Notes under the pieces: generated by a model
Databases searched by the model: none
Told to the model about the DNA's origin: nothing
The model's input: the letters and a program-made list of their open reading frames with translations, nothing else
Assembly (NCBI GenBank): GCA_022457065.1
Contig: JAJGBQ010000001.1
Span: forward strand, 806,001-870,000
Length of the DNA: 64,000 bases
Direction of reading: 5' to 3'
Source of the DNA: Curvularia sp. ZM96
Lineage: Eukaryota > Ascomycota > Dothideomycetes > Pleosporales > Pleosporaceae
Program-made: the position numbers and the translations under genes
In this document: one piece after another, positions 44,777 to 55,732 of the stretch
Layout of the letters: every line of letters starts with the position of its first letter
How positions within the stretch are numbered: position 1 is the stretch's first letter

Positions 44777-46688
44777 CCAGAACAATAACGTGAGAAGTTC
44801 GAGATGTTGTTGAAGTTCAGGCTGAGTTATGGGTTGCGGTAGTGTTCGGGAAGAAACAGAGGAAGTGCAGGTAAACTGCCGAGGCTCAGTGGACTACCAT
44901 CTCACCTACATCGAGTTCGGCGTCGATGCGTTGACCCTGTATAGGATGACTTTTTGTAACGTGAAAATGTTAAGCAACAAGTAAGATCAACCAAAGAGCC
45001 GAGTTCCAACGTGTGGCAATGAGTTTTAACGACGACCCGGGTGGTGTCTGAGAGATGTGATCACGTGCATGAAGCACTAGTGCGATGAGGGAATACGGAA
45101 CACCCACGTGAACTCGACCCAATAGACATCCCGAACATGCCGTACCTACAAGTACGTTGAATGCCATTTAGATTGGTGACATCTGTGCGTCTTTGCGAGT
45201 ACGAGAAACGCCACATGGCGGCTAACTAATCATGTGTAAAGAGCATTGACCTTCTCTTTGAGTGCGTAGTCCCATGCATGCCATACCGTTCCATAACCCT
45301 ATTGTGGTAGTAGATAGCTCGTCATAGCCATAGCGAGCCACTCCACGAGGAAAGAATTTCTGCGTCCAGGGCAGGGTGTTATAAGCTTAGAACATGGCCT
45401 CGATTTATCGATATACTACGATGAGCCGATGGCTCTACTCGTTCAAGGATACCTCCACGTTTTCAAGGATGCCTCTGGGGTGGAGACTAGAAGTGGACGC
45501 AGTTGTGGCAGCACATGGGACGTCAGGGCGAAGCTAGGTAGTAACCAGCCATGCTACTCAGCCCCTTTTCACCTTTTGTTCTTTGCATCATGTAGGCCGT
45601 TTGAGCCCGGCTTCAGTCTGTTTCACAGTCGCCGCAAGGAAAACGGCAATGTGTGAGAAGGCGAACATCACACCGGGTACCGGCCCAATCCATTTGGGAT
45701 GGCGTGAGTTGGTAGCGCTATGAGATGCAAGGTTTGCTGGTCATGCGAGGCAATACAAGACACACGTGCTCGGCTGCGCACGTGCTCGGCTGGAATCCGA
45801 GTCAACCCAGGGGGTGCTCAAACACAACCCCCGCAGAACGCAGCACAGGTTGCACGATAACAGCATCTTGTACCAGTATAACCCATGGTGACGTCGTCCT
45901 GGGGAACATTCAAGAACTCCCGTATGACGGGGGGTGTACCAGGGAGGCAGCGGGCAGACGGTGGGGCGGCGAGGGTCTTGCTGCAGGGCGTTCCAAAGAT
46001 ACCAGTAGGGCGTATCGATTGTGAGGGCGCTACGCCGAGAAGGAATCAAGTCAATGCAAAGGCAGGGTGGCCTCGACACGGCAGCACAAACACGACGAGG
46101 CTGTGTGCGTGTCTGCCTATGCAGGGCAAGCGTTCCATGCCAACAGCCAGTCCGGCAATACGGCGACCCATTGACGAAACACACCACTGGCCATTTGACT
46201 GATGGTGTGGACGGCTGGGTCGCTAATGGCTCATTAGTCGATGCAAGCGGCTAGGCCGTGGCCAGAACCAGAATGGCGCAATTCCATATTGATGCGCCAC
46301 CTCGTACCCCAGAAACCCCTTCTTCAAGAGGAAGCTGGCCGCTCGTCCAGGCCTGCCCTCTCCTCTTCACTCCCTTGGGACCACTCTCGCTATACTAACC
46401 CACCGTTGCGCTTGCTTTTCTTTTTTCCTTGTACCGACGCTCGCTACCAGTACTCGAAATTGGGCCACAGGATAGCCAGGGGTGTAATAATCGGCCATAT
46501 TGCTTGACAAGCTCCACCCAAAGACGAACCCCTACGCGGATCGTGATCGTGCTTACGGTTGACATCACTGAACAAACCCTAAGCAAGTGCTTTCCGCCAG
46601 TCCTGCGATAGCGATTTGGCTGCGGTCCGACTCAACTCCACATCAGCTTACCTTCACGACATCACCGACTGCGAAAACGGTCCGAGCC
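44777..46688. promoter_or_regulatory. Divergent intergenic region phosphatase / Crh-type gene
   Basis: About 1.9 kb between divergent genes. It contains a 16-bp tandem duplication with two CACGTG E-boxes (45763-45792). No gene is supportable; short frames on both strands lack motifs. Confidence 0.5.
45763..45792. repeat. 16-bp tandem duplication containing CACGTG
   Basis: CACGTGCTCGGCTG occurs twice, separated by CG, giving a 16-base period. Each copy carries the palindromic E-box CACGTG. It lies about 0.9 kb upstream of the Crh-type gene and 1 kb upstream of the phosphatase gene. Confidence 0.85.
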
Positions 46689-48143
46689 ATGGTCCGAGGT
46701 GTGCTTTCTGCCGCCATTGCGGCCGCTGCATTTGTCGGCGTCGTCCACGGCGCAAAATGCACAAAGAATAGCCATTGCCCCAAAGAGACGCCCTGCTGCT
46801 CGCGTGCGTATTGCGCCGTTCTTCATTTCACGACTGCATGCTAATCACCATGCAGTGTATGGCGACTGCGGTGTCGGCGCTTTTTGCCTGGGTGGATGCG
46901 ATCCCACCATGTCCAACACCCTGAACTCTTGCGTCCCCGCTCCCGTGTGCAAATCCGGAAAATATTCGCTCGATAACCTCGACGACGTTCAGACGATTGA
47001 CAAGTACCTCGGCGATGCCTCCAAAGTCAACTGGCAGTCGCAAGGCGACCCCATCGTATACTCAGACCCCAAGTCAGGCAAGAAGTCAACCCTCTTGACC
47101 ATGGCGAAAGGAACAGATGGAACACTGTTGGCATCGACCTTCTACGTGTGGTATGGCAAGATTTGCTCCAAGCTCAGCACTGCTCAGGGCCAGGGTGTTG
47201 TGACCGCCTTCATTCTCATGTCGGACGTCAAGGACGAGATTGATTTTGAATGGGTTGGTGTGGATGTCAACGACGTCCAATCAAATTACTATTCCCAGGG
47301 TGTGACAGTCTGTAAGTTTACCTGGTCTCTTGTCGAGTTGAAGACTGGTTACTAACACGAAAACCAGACACGAATGGCAAGAATCTTACTATCCCTAACG
47401 GCAACTCAGTCGAATCAGAGCACGAGTACTGCATTGACTGGAAAGAAGACACGCTCACTTGGTCTGTTGACGGCAAGGAATTGCGCAAACTTGAACGGGA
47501 GGGAACCTGGAACAGCACCGCGGGCCGATTCGACTACCCGCAAACCCCATCCCGCGTCATGCTCTCTCTCTGGCCCGCCGGCAAGGACACCAACGCAAAG
47601 GGTACCATCGAGTGGGCAGGCGGTCTGATCGACTGGAACAGCCCATACATGGTCAACGGATACTACGCAGCCCGCTTCTCCGAAGTCACTGTTGAGTGCT
47701 ACGACCCCCCACCAGCGGCGCAGATCAAGGGAAAGAAGACATACAAGTACACGGATGAGGCTGGAACCAACAACACGGTTGCCATTACCGATGATGTCGT
47801 CGTCCTTGGCTCACTCATGGGTACTGGCGAGGAACCAGGCGAGGCCAACGACAACAAGCCCAAGCCCACCGGAACCGTCATGACAGTCCCTGGTGTTGTC
47901 ATCCCCGGTGGTCAGGCCGCCGGTGGCTCCAGCGGCTCCAGCGGCTCAGACGGACAAGCTTCCAACCCACAGGGTACCGATGCCGCGGCGGGAGGTAGTG
48001 GCGGAAGCTCATCTGGCTTTGTCCAGGGTGGAAGTAGCTCTGGTTCTACGGGTGCTGGAGCAACGGTTCAGCCTGGCCTTTCTCGCATGAGCGGCTCGGT
48101 TTGCGCCATTGTCATTGCTGTTTTGGGACTTATCGTCTTGTAA
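46689..48143 (+). CDS. GPI-anchored GH16 Crh-type cell-wall transglycosylase (Utr2/Crf1-like), 448 aa
   Basis: Cell-wall enzyme expected to link chitin to beta-glucan. Exons 46689-46803, 46856-47311 and 47368-48143 with introns of 52 and 56 nt, phases matching. Signal peptide MVRGVLSAAIAAAAFVGVVHG. A Cys-rich chitin-binding-like module follows (CTKNSHCPKETPCCS to CLGGCDP, about 24-54). The GH16 core carries the catalytic motif DEIDFEW with Glu166, Asp168 and Glu170, and product-site features ERE/WNSTAGRFDYPQ, SLWPAGKDT, EWAGGLIDW. A Ser/Gly-rich linker (about 360-425) ends in a hydrophobic tail, CAIVIAVLGLIVL, as in a GPI-attachment signal. All catalytic residues are intact. Overall architecture matches the CBM18-bearing Utr2 subgroup. 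Confidence 0.94.
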
Positions 48144-49721
48144 TTATTCCCCATCTTTGATATCCTATCTATTCCTAATCAGCATGACAATTACTTTCCA
48201 CATCATGCCCCTACGTTTTTGTTCGCTTTTCTTTTTTTTGTCCCATACAAGACATGGCTCTCCCGCTCGTCAATGCACGACCGTTTATGTGCTGCTTTGC
48301 TTTTTTCAAAGCGTGAAGCAGGGGACTCGGAGCTTGGTACCTGCTTGTCATGTTTTTCTTCTGCTGTTTTGCATCTTGCTTGCTTTTTAAACCCTTTGTT
48401 CCGTTTCGCTTTCCCTTCACTCTTGGACGGCTGGAGAGAAAGGGGCGACGCGATAGGAATATGAAGCGAGTTCGTGTGATGGTGATGTTGAAGGTCCAAA
48501 AAGAAGATGGCGAAAGAGGTGTTTTACTTCAAGGTTCTATTCTCCTTTGCTGCTCATACGAAAAGAGTTTGTCGCTCTATCCAATATTACTAACTATCTA
48601 TTGTGTTTAATGTTTAATCGTCGTATTCATTTCATCACAGCTTCTTTCTTTAGTGCATGTTACTGTTTTTTTGCCGGATGTCTCTTGTGTGTCTTATTCG
48701 GTCTTGCTTTTTGATGAAAGAATGGCCAAATAAGCAGTTCATGCCCAGTTGTAATGCTGGTTGTACTGCGGTGGTGATAACGGGTCGTGTTACTTCAACT
48801 CAGATCATTCGAAGAGTGTCAAAGACGCTAAACGACTGCTGTAGACCTGGAAGGGCGTATGTTTGGCAAAATTTGGCTAAAGATTTATCATCTTTGACAA
48901 CCATCTGCAGAGAGCTCGCGACAGATGACGAAGGGCTTGTTAGTCTACAATACAACCATGCTACATACCCCGCATACTTTGCGCCATGGTTCACCATCAA
49001 ATAGCCTACCTGTTGTGGTACTTCATTTCATTTCAGGTCATCCCTTACGTTTCTATCTTGCTGCCTGAACTGGTACACTAGAAGTATAGTCACTGGCGGT
49101 CAAGATCGCTGCAGTCGCGCGACATGGTAACTCCGCTCTCCGTGGACTCGAATAGCGGAACAAATGCGGTCCTCACTAAAATAGTGCAATCCACTACAAA
49201 AACCCACCAACCACTACGCACTTGAGTGTTGTTTGTCGTACTCGAGTATGAAACGTCCTATGCCCAAGAATGTGAGTAGTCTAATGTAAATTTAGTTGAC
49301 TTGAGCTGTGTTTTGGGCTGTTGTTGCATCGCGATTAATGTGGGGTGAATAGCTTCTATCCAGCTATTTCCTGCCCGCGGAGAGTTTCGCTCATTCTGTG
49401 TCTATTATTACCTCAGCTCCAAGGAAGAACCCGATAACAGTCTGGTTACGATTTTTCTTGCCAATTTATGCCCAGGTCTCATGTAACGCTTTCTGATTAT
49501 TAAGTGCATTGGTGCAGCCTTGGGCTGACCAAGCTAAGCCGAAAAGGTACATCCTTGTGAGCCATGGCTTACATCCTAGGCTCAGCTCCAACAAATTCGT
49601 CTGGTTTAGATGACAAGATCGACTTGTTCATATCTGTGACCCCACCTGCTGATAATAAGTTGTGCTATGAAATGAGGATATAACCCGTGGTTTTGCAACT
49701 CAAGGCTCTGCACCCAACACA
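48144..49721. promoter_or_regulatory. Upstream region of the P450 gene
   Basis: About 1.6 kb between tandem + strand genes. T-rich 3' flank of the Crh gene first, then unremarkable sequence. A 115-codon + frame at 48657-49004 has no motif and is not called. Confidence 0.5.
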
Positions 49722-51493
49722 ATGCCTTTCCTCACCTTCACGCTGTTCGTGACCATAGTCAGCGTGGCCACATATCGGCTGAGTAGAATCGGTCAAAGGC
49801 CCAAAGGGTATCCCCCAGGTCCCCCAACATTACCACTTATTGGCAACCTTCATCTTATGCCAAAGGAAAAACTCCATCTCCAATTTCAGAAATGGGCCGA
49901 GGAATATGGCCCGGTCTACTCACTCATGCTTGGTACCATGGTCATGGTGGTACTTGCATCGGACCAGGCTGTTAAGGACCTCCTTGATAAGCGTAGTGGA
50001 ATCTACTCGTCACGTCCCGACCACTATCTTGCGAATGTAGCAAGTGGTGGCCTTCGCGTAGCATTGATGGTATGGGTTCTTCGCTCGTATACGAGACATA
50101 CCAAATATGCTAATATTGTTAGCCCTACGGCGATACATGGCGCATGATTCGCAAAATCATACATCATAATCTAAACATCAAGGTTGCCACGTCCTATGTG
50201 CCCTATCAAGACCTCGAGAACAAGGCTTTGCTCGTTGGACTACTGGATACACCAGAGCAATTCGTCGATCATATACGGCGGTATACCAGCAGCTTTACAA
50301 CACAAATGATATATGGATTTCGTACTACTAGGATCGACGATCCCAAAGTAAAGCAGCTCTTCTGGGTAAGTCATGTACGAATCGATGCTGCAGTCGTTAA
50401 TGCTACCACAGAATATTGATAAGCTTTCCCAAGTGCATGGGAAGACGACTGCAGCACTACTTGATCTGTATCCCATTTTACGATGGTTACCTGATGCCTT
50501 CCTCCCAGAACGAAGATATGCGAAGCAGCTCCATGAGAAGTCGTGCAGTTTGTACCTCAGCCACTGGCTAGATGTGAAAACGAAGATTAAGAACGGTACC
50601 GCAAAACCGTGTTTCTCTGTTGATCTAGCGCGTGCCCAAGAAGAAGAGAATTTCTCAGATGAGCTTGCTGGATACATTAGTGGTTCGGTACTCGAGGCTG
50701 GCGCTGATACCACGGCAGCAGAGCTCGTTAGTTGTACGTATTGCATTCGCCTTCCCGAAACTCAAACTGACACGTCAAAGTCATCCAAGCCATGATCCTA
50801 TTCCCAAATGTAGCAAAAGCCGCGCAGGAAGAGATCGATCGCGTGTGCGGTTCTCGACTTCCCACTATGGAAGACTGGCCAAGTCTACCGTATATCAACG
50901 GCTGCATCAAGGAAACACTACGATGGATGCCAACCGTTATCTCGGGAGCTCCTCATGCTCTAATCCAGGATGACGAGTACATGGGCTACAAGATTCCAAA
51001 GGGCGCAGGCGTCTTGCCAAACAACTGGACCATCCATAACGATCCCAAACGTCATCCAGACCCCCGCCGCTTCGACCCAACCCGCTACCTGCATGACCAG
51101 CAATCTGCAGCAGAGTCAGCAAACAACCCAGACCCCTCGAAACGCGATCACTTTAGTTTTGGAGCCGGACGCCGCGTTTGCCAAGGTATGCACATCGCTG
51201 AGCGGTCCTTATTCCTGGCAATGGCGCGTCTTTTGTGGGCTTTTGATATTTTGCCTGCTCGTGATGATGATGGCAATGAGATCATTCCTGAAAAAGATGA
51301 GTTTACGGAAGGTGTGCTTGCGCAGCCAAAGCCGTTTCCTGTTAATATCACGCCAAGGGATGAGAAGAAGGTTGCGGTTATCAGGGAGGGATGGGAGGAG
51401 GCGGAGAAGCTGCTTGATGAGGAGCAGCAGTGGAAGATACTGCCTGAGGGCTTCAAGCGAAGGGATTCCAAGGATGTGCTGAAGGAAGCATGA
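49722..51493 (+). CDS. Cytochrome P450 monooxygenase, 541 aa
   Basis: Membrane-anchored haem monooxygenase; substrate unknown. Exons 49722-50069, 50123-50365, 50412-50733 and 50781-51493, introns 53, 46 and 47 nt, phases matching. N-terminal anchor MPFLTFTLFVTIVSVATYRL, then the proline hinge YPPGPPTLPLIGNLHL. The C-helix WRMIRK, the I-helix AGADTT (oxygen activation), the K-helix ETLR (349-352), and the haem-binding FSFGAGRRVCQG with thiolate Cys438 are all intact. The general look is of the CYP64/OrdA-like fungal group often found in secondary metabolism or xenobiotic oxidation, but no backbone synthase lies nearby, so no cluster is claimed. It is convergent with the pectin methylesterase gene (gap 214 bases). 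Confidence 0.93.
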
Positions 51494-51707
51494 AGAGTGC
51501 TATCTTGTTATCTGAAAACAAGTCTTGATGAGCTGGTTCGAAAAGTTATTTTGCATTGTGTTCATCCTCTATCGTTTCACAGCAAAAACGTTCGGGAGAT
51601 GTTTTCCAAAGAACATGAGAAAACTCACATAGCAAGAACAAAAATGGAACAAGCTTTCCATTCTATTGTGCAAGTCAAAATCGGTACTTTAGTTAACATC
51701 GTCTCCA

Positions 51708-52862
51708 TCAAACCTCCGGAGATCTGTCAATCCAACCCGTATTTCCAAACTTGCCAGAAAATGGATATTGGAACACCTTCTCTGGTGTAGAGTACGGCTC
51801 ATACTTCTTTGCATCCATAACGATGCTAACCTTACTTGCCAGTCTCGCCGTCTCATTCCATCCCGGTCCAAAGTTACTGTACTCAGCCATGGTCGTATTG
51901 GCGTTCACTCTTGGATCCGAGGCACTCCACTCAATATATCCATTCGGCTGAATCGAATCATCGAGCGAGCACTTGGCGAAGATGGACCGATGAAGCGCAT
52001 TCCACGGTCTTCCCAGCGCACACTTGCCCGTAATCGCAAGCGAAGCATTGGCCTTTTTGACGTCCGACTCATGGATGTATACACCGTACTTGTTTTCAAA
52101 AGTCGTGTTTGTGCCTTTCCACGCGGTGATGCCGCCGCCGCAGTTGCGCATGGTTACCAAGCTGGACTGAATCCATGCCGTGCCGAAGCCGTAGAAGAAA
52201 TCTGTTTGGCCAGCAATTTCATTCTTGTAGAAGTAGGCGTTGCCGAGTTTGCCGATGTACACGGTGTCTTGGTAGGAATAGAAGCCGCAGTAATAGAAGC
52301 CTGCGTTTGCATAGCTGACTGAAACGGCCAGAGAAGGGCCAGCTGAATAGGGCAAGTAGTCGTTGATGAAATTGAGGTTATAGGCGCGGAAATCTGTGTT
52401 ACCGAACGGTGTGTCTGCTGGAACGGGGAAGCCAGTTGGTCCTGTCCCGGTCAAACTTGCGTTGAAGGTAGGTGCGACTGTGAGAACCGATGTATACGCG
52501 TTATCCAAAGTGGATAGTCCGGCGCCGGTAGCATTGTGCCATATAACATTGACAGTGTTCTTGCTTTGGTCATTTGGGGATGCCGTTTGCCCAAAGAGAT
52601 AGACTGGACCTGGCCGAGTGACGTTGACTTGCTCGGTGTAGTTACCGGGGAGGACGAGGATGTGGTAGGGTGCTGTATCATTCGGCAAGCTGAGGACTGC
52701 AGACTGGATCGTAGTAAAGTTATGTCCTGGTCCAACGAGGACCGTATTTTTTGGACATCCGTCCAGCGGCTTCTTGGTAGGATACTGGCATGCTTTCCTA
52801 TTGACCGTAGGTATAGCTGCACACACCTGTAGCAGGCTAGCGCATATAATCGCCAAGCGCAT
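51708..52862 (-). CDS. Secreted pectin methylesterase (carbohydrate esterase family 8), 384 aa
   Basis: Removes methyl esters from plant cell-wall homogalacturonan. Single exon with signal peptide MRLAIICASLLQVCAA; the ATG at 52862 is chosen because it begins this peptide and the codons upstream lack an ATG. CE8 signatures: GHNFTTIQSAV near the start, QDTVY (198-202), QTDFFYG with catalytic Asp221, and ALGRPWNALHRS. The first catalytic Asp lies in QDTVY. Numerous Asn-X-Thr/Ser sequons fit secretion. The enzyme should be active. Its presence suggests a plant-associated or plant-litter lifestyle (inference). Confidence 0.94.
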   Translation of the reverse strand: MRLAIICASLLQVCAAIPTVNRKACQYPTKKPLDGCPKNTVLVGPGHNFTTIQSAVLSLPNDTAPYHILVLPGNYTEQVNVTRPGPVYLFGQTASPNDQSKNTVNVIWHNATGAGLSTLDNAYTSVLTVAPTFNASLTGTGPTGFPVPADTPFGNTDFRAYNLNFINDYLPYSAGPSLAVSVSYANAGFYYCGFYSYQDTVYIGKLGNAYFYKNEIAGQTDFFYGFGTAWIQSSLVTMRNCGGGITAWKGTNTTFENKYGVYIHESDVKKANASLAITGKCALGRPWNALHRSIFAKCSLDDSIQPNGYIEWSASDPRVNANTTMAEYSNFGPGWNETARLASKVSIVMDAKKYEPYSTPEKVFQYPFSGKFGNTGWIDRSPEV

Positions 52863-55732
52863 TTTGGCAATTTTAGGGTACAAACTTCACTTGGGGGTTC
52901 GCAACTTAAGAGCTTGGCTGGTACCCCTTATGAACTAATTTGTTCCGGTACAGTTGCGGCTAATTATCAAACTTCGTCATGTTGCGCACGATGATCATAT
53001 CTCCGGGATTTTGGGTGCCCCTCAGCCGCATGTACCTGTGTTCGCAGATTAACATCTAATGCCTCCAATTACGCCTCATACGAGTCCCATGAAACGCGGG
53101 GGTGGCCTGTACGGGAAAAGGAGGGAAACATGGGGTAGATGGGTAAAGATAATGCACCAATCAGCTGGTGCCCTAAGGGGAACAGCAAGATGGTTTATGC
53201 TTCAATAAACAACCGGTATCCGAGGTACACAAAGTAGCACTGTTGCAATCAGACGTGAACAATATGCTCGGCTGTCCTCGGAAGAAAACCCGGCTGTTCT
53301 TAGGATTTACCTAGAATAGACGTTCATGCTTATACGGAGTATTATGTACAGCTATCTTTTAGATTCAAATATTCACAAAACCCTCACTCTGATCTAACCC
53401 TATCCAGACTAGCTCTTACCCTGGCTAGACCAACCCTAATCTAATTAGGATAGTAAAGCTCAGTTCTCGGTCTACTGAAATAGTGAGACACAACAACACA
53501 CGGTTACCGCTGCAAAGTGCAGACGCACGTAGTTAGGTGAACTTTACAAGTCGCTGCCACGTTACATATAGCATTTTACCTTTAGAAAAACTTAGAATAT
53601 TTAAGATAGAGATACCCTTTTATTATTATCTAAGTTCTTCTAGTAAATGAGTTAGTAAAAGTGCAGATATTCAATGTTAAAGTTGGGCATTTTGGTGAGG
53701 AAAACGGCTTGTTTAGGTTTGTCCGACTATTTCGGTCGACCGAGAACTCAGCTGTCCCTTGCTTAATTAGAGATTCCTATCCCGAGGACAGCGGAGGTTT
53801 CTCCCAAGGACAGCTGCGCACATTCCTGAATCAGACGTTGAGAACGACGCGTTCGCTGTGCGACGCTTCTGTGGTTTGTTCCGCGTGTGGGATAGAGCTT
53901 TTGTGGCATTTGTGCCTCATTATGCTACAACGCATTCCGAACAAGTCCCTGCAGCTAGCCGCCTTCACAGATTTTCATAAGCTAGTGGCAGACAAAACAC
54001 AATGGCTTATACCTCACGCCTGAAACAGTAAGCACTTCGGTCGCATACTCATGCTTTTCCGAGTTTCCTCTTAAGTATAAATCTTATTGAATGACCAGTC
54101 TATTGTTTGAAGAATCTTTAACTCCAAAAAACGGCGCACTGTTCACAGCGTAAACAGCCACAATCGGCCCTGTAAGCAGTCAGTGTTTGCGACGCCTTGA
54201 CAAAAGTAGATACGTTCGCGACGGTGGGTCTCGAAAGAGATGCGCCCCAGTGTTGAGCGAGAGCACCGACTTCTATCAGATCGGCGAAATATCCGTTGAA
54301 TCACTCGTATGTGGCAATAATAGAAACCAGCCGTTGTGAGTCCGGGCCCGTTGGCCATGTGTCATGGTGATCTGCTGTCAGCACCGGTAGAGAGGCGTTT
54401 GCGGGAGATGCGACAACGTGATCGCCTTTTGATCGACGCATCAGGCTTGATAGTCGCTGCATGTGGCACCTTCACGTATCCGACAGCTGTCAGGCGTGGT
54501 CTAATTGAGTAGGCCAGGCTGTTGGTGCCCAGCACATACCACGTGACGTCGCTCACTGTTAAGTAGCTGAGAGAATGCGGAAATCTGAGAGTCCTACTAG
54601 TAGCATACTGTGTACATTTGCAATTATCTCCCTTGAGGGTTTTTCCCGGGCTTATGTAACGCTGTCAATATGTAACTCAGCAACCACGATAATGCCTGCT
54701 AGATGTGGAGCAACCACACGACTACCAGCGCGACACTTGCGCGTAGATTGCCTCCTATAGCCACGGTTGTATGCGAATATACCTGTCGACATTTGCAAGA
54801 TTAGAACTAACTACCTCAATAATTCTCTAAGTATGCATCACGCATTGTTTAGGCATGGGTCATGTATGACATCTTCAATGCGAAATGATAATATTATCAC
54901 AGGTATTTTCGTTGGGGAAAGACGCTCGTTTTCCAATGCGTCCAATCTATCTAGTTGTACCCATCTCATAAGCAGAGAAAGCCTGTCATATTACTAACTG
55001 ATCTATCTTAGATGGCTGATACCATTTGTTGTTCGGCGCCTCTGGTTTCGCCCATCGAAAAAGAGAAGCGCAAAGCCTGTGTTAGTCGGCACATCTAGAG
55101 GGTGTGTAAAATCGTGTTCATCAGAAATACCACTACTCCATTTCTACAACACTGTTGCATAGGTAATAGAGGATGGCATTCCCCAACAAAATCCTCCATT
55201 GCCTCTTCGAACGTCTTTCCAAGGATTCGTTCCATTCCGTCGGTTTTCATGCCTCGCATCGTTAGCGCTGCCGCAGACGCTGACCGCAATCAGCCACATT
55301 ACCGTCTTCGAACATGGGCGCTTTTCGATGTATAGCCTTCGAGAAAATCGTTATCGCGATAACAAATAGATGAATGCAGATCGTGGGTGCCAAGAATATG
55401 CGCGGCAAGCTAATGGTGCCCAGTAATCACGACATTACCCTGGGCGATGATGCGTATGGCCGAGAGGTTGTACCAAGAGCTTTGATCCCATCAAATTGGT
55501 TCACCTTCCCCATTTAGTGTCTTGGAACGAGCCATCACCTGGCGCCGTGAGCATCGCAGGCCTTGGAATCTTACACTGCGTGTCGATTGCGACATAAGGA
55601 AGAAAAAAGTGCAATTTATCTCGCGTAGCATGCTTGGACTACGCTATCGCGTCACTGCATGCTGCTATGTAACCTTGCATTTAACTTACAGCCTGCCCCA
55701 GCAGCGACAGTAGCTTCAATCCAACCACAAGC
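52863..55732. other. Gene-poor, partly AT-rich region with inverted repeat
   Basis: About 2.9 kb between divergent genes (pectin methylesterase and permease). Holds an interrupted inverted repeat (53270-53815) and an AT-rich stretch (about 53330-53680). A 120-codon + frame at 53661-54023 starts inside the repeat and shows no recognised domain; it could be a transposon relic. The last few hundred bases should be the permease promoter. Confidence 0.5.
53270..53815. repeat. Interrupted inverted repeat, likely decayed mobile element
   Basis: Two facing arms. Inner arms: 53462-53484 matches the reverse complement of 53726-53748 at 21 of 23 positions. Outer arms: 53270-53306 matches the reverse complement of 53779-53815 at about 28 of 37, most differences being C/T or A/G. 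Between inner and outer blocks the two sides also resemble each other (AATCT-AATTA-AGCT spacing), with about 130 extra AT-rich bases on the left side. The arms contain repeated GCTGTCCT motifs. Transition-biased divergence is what RIP leaves in ascomycete repeats. No transposase frame is seen. Confidence 0.7.

Noticed and set aside
49722..52862. Idea that the P450 and its neighbours form a secondary-metabolite cluster
   Set aside because: No polyketide synthase, peptide synthetase, terpene cyclase or cluster regulator is in the window next to it.
53661..54023. 120-codon + frame partly inside the inverted repeat
   Set aside because: Its first part is repeat-arm sequence; no transposase or other domain is recognisable, so it is only mentioned as a possible relic.
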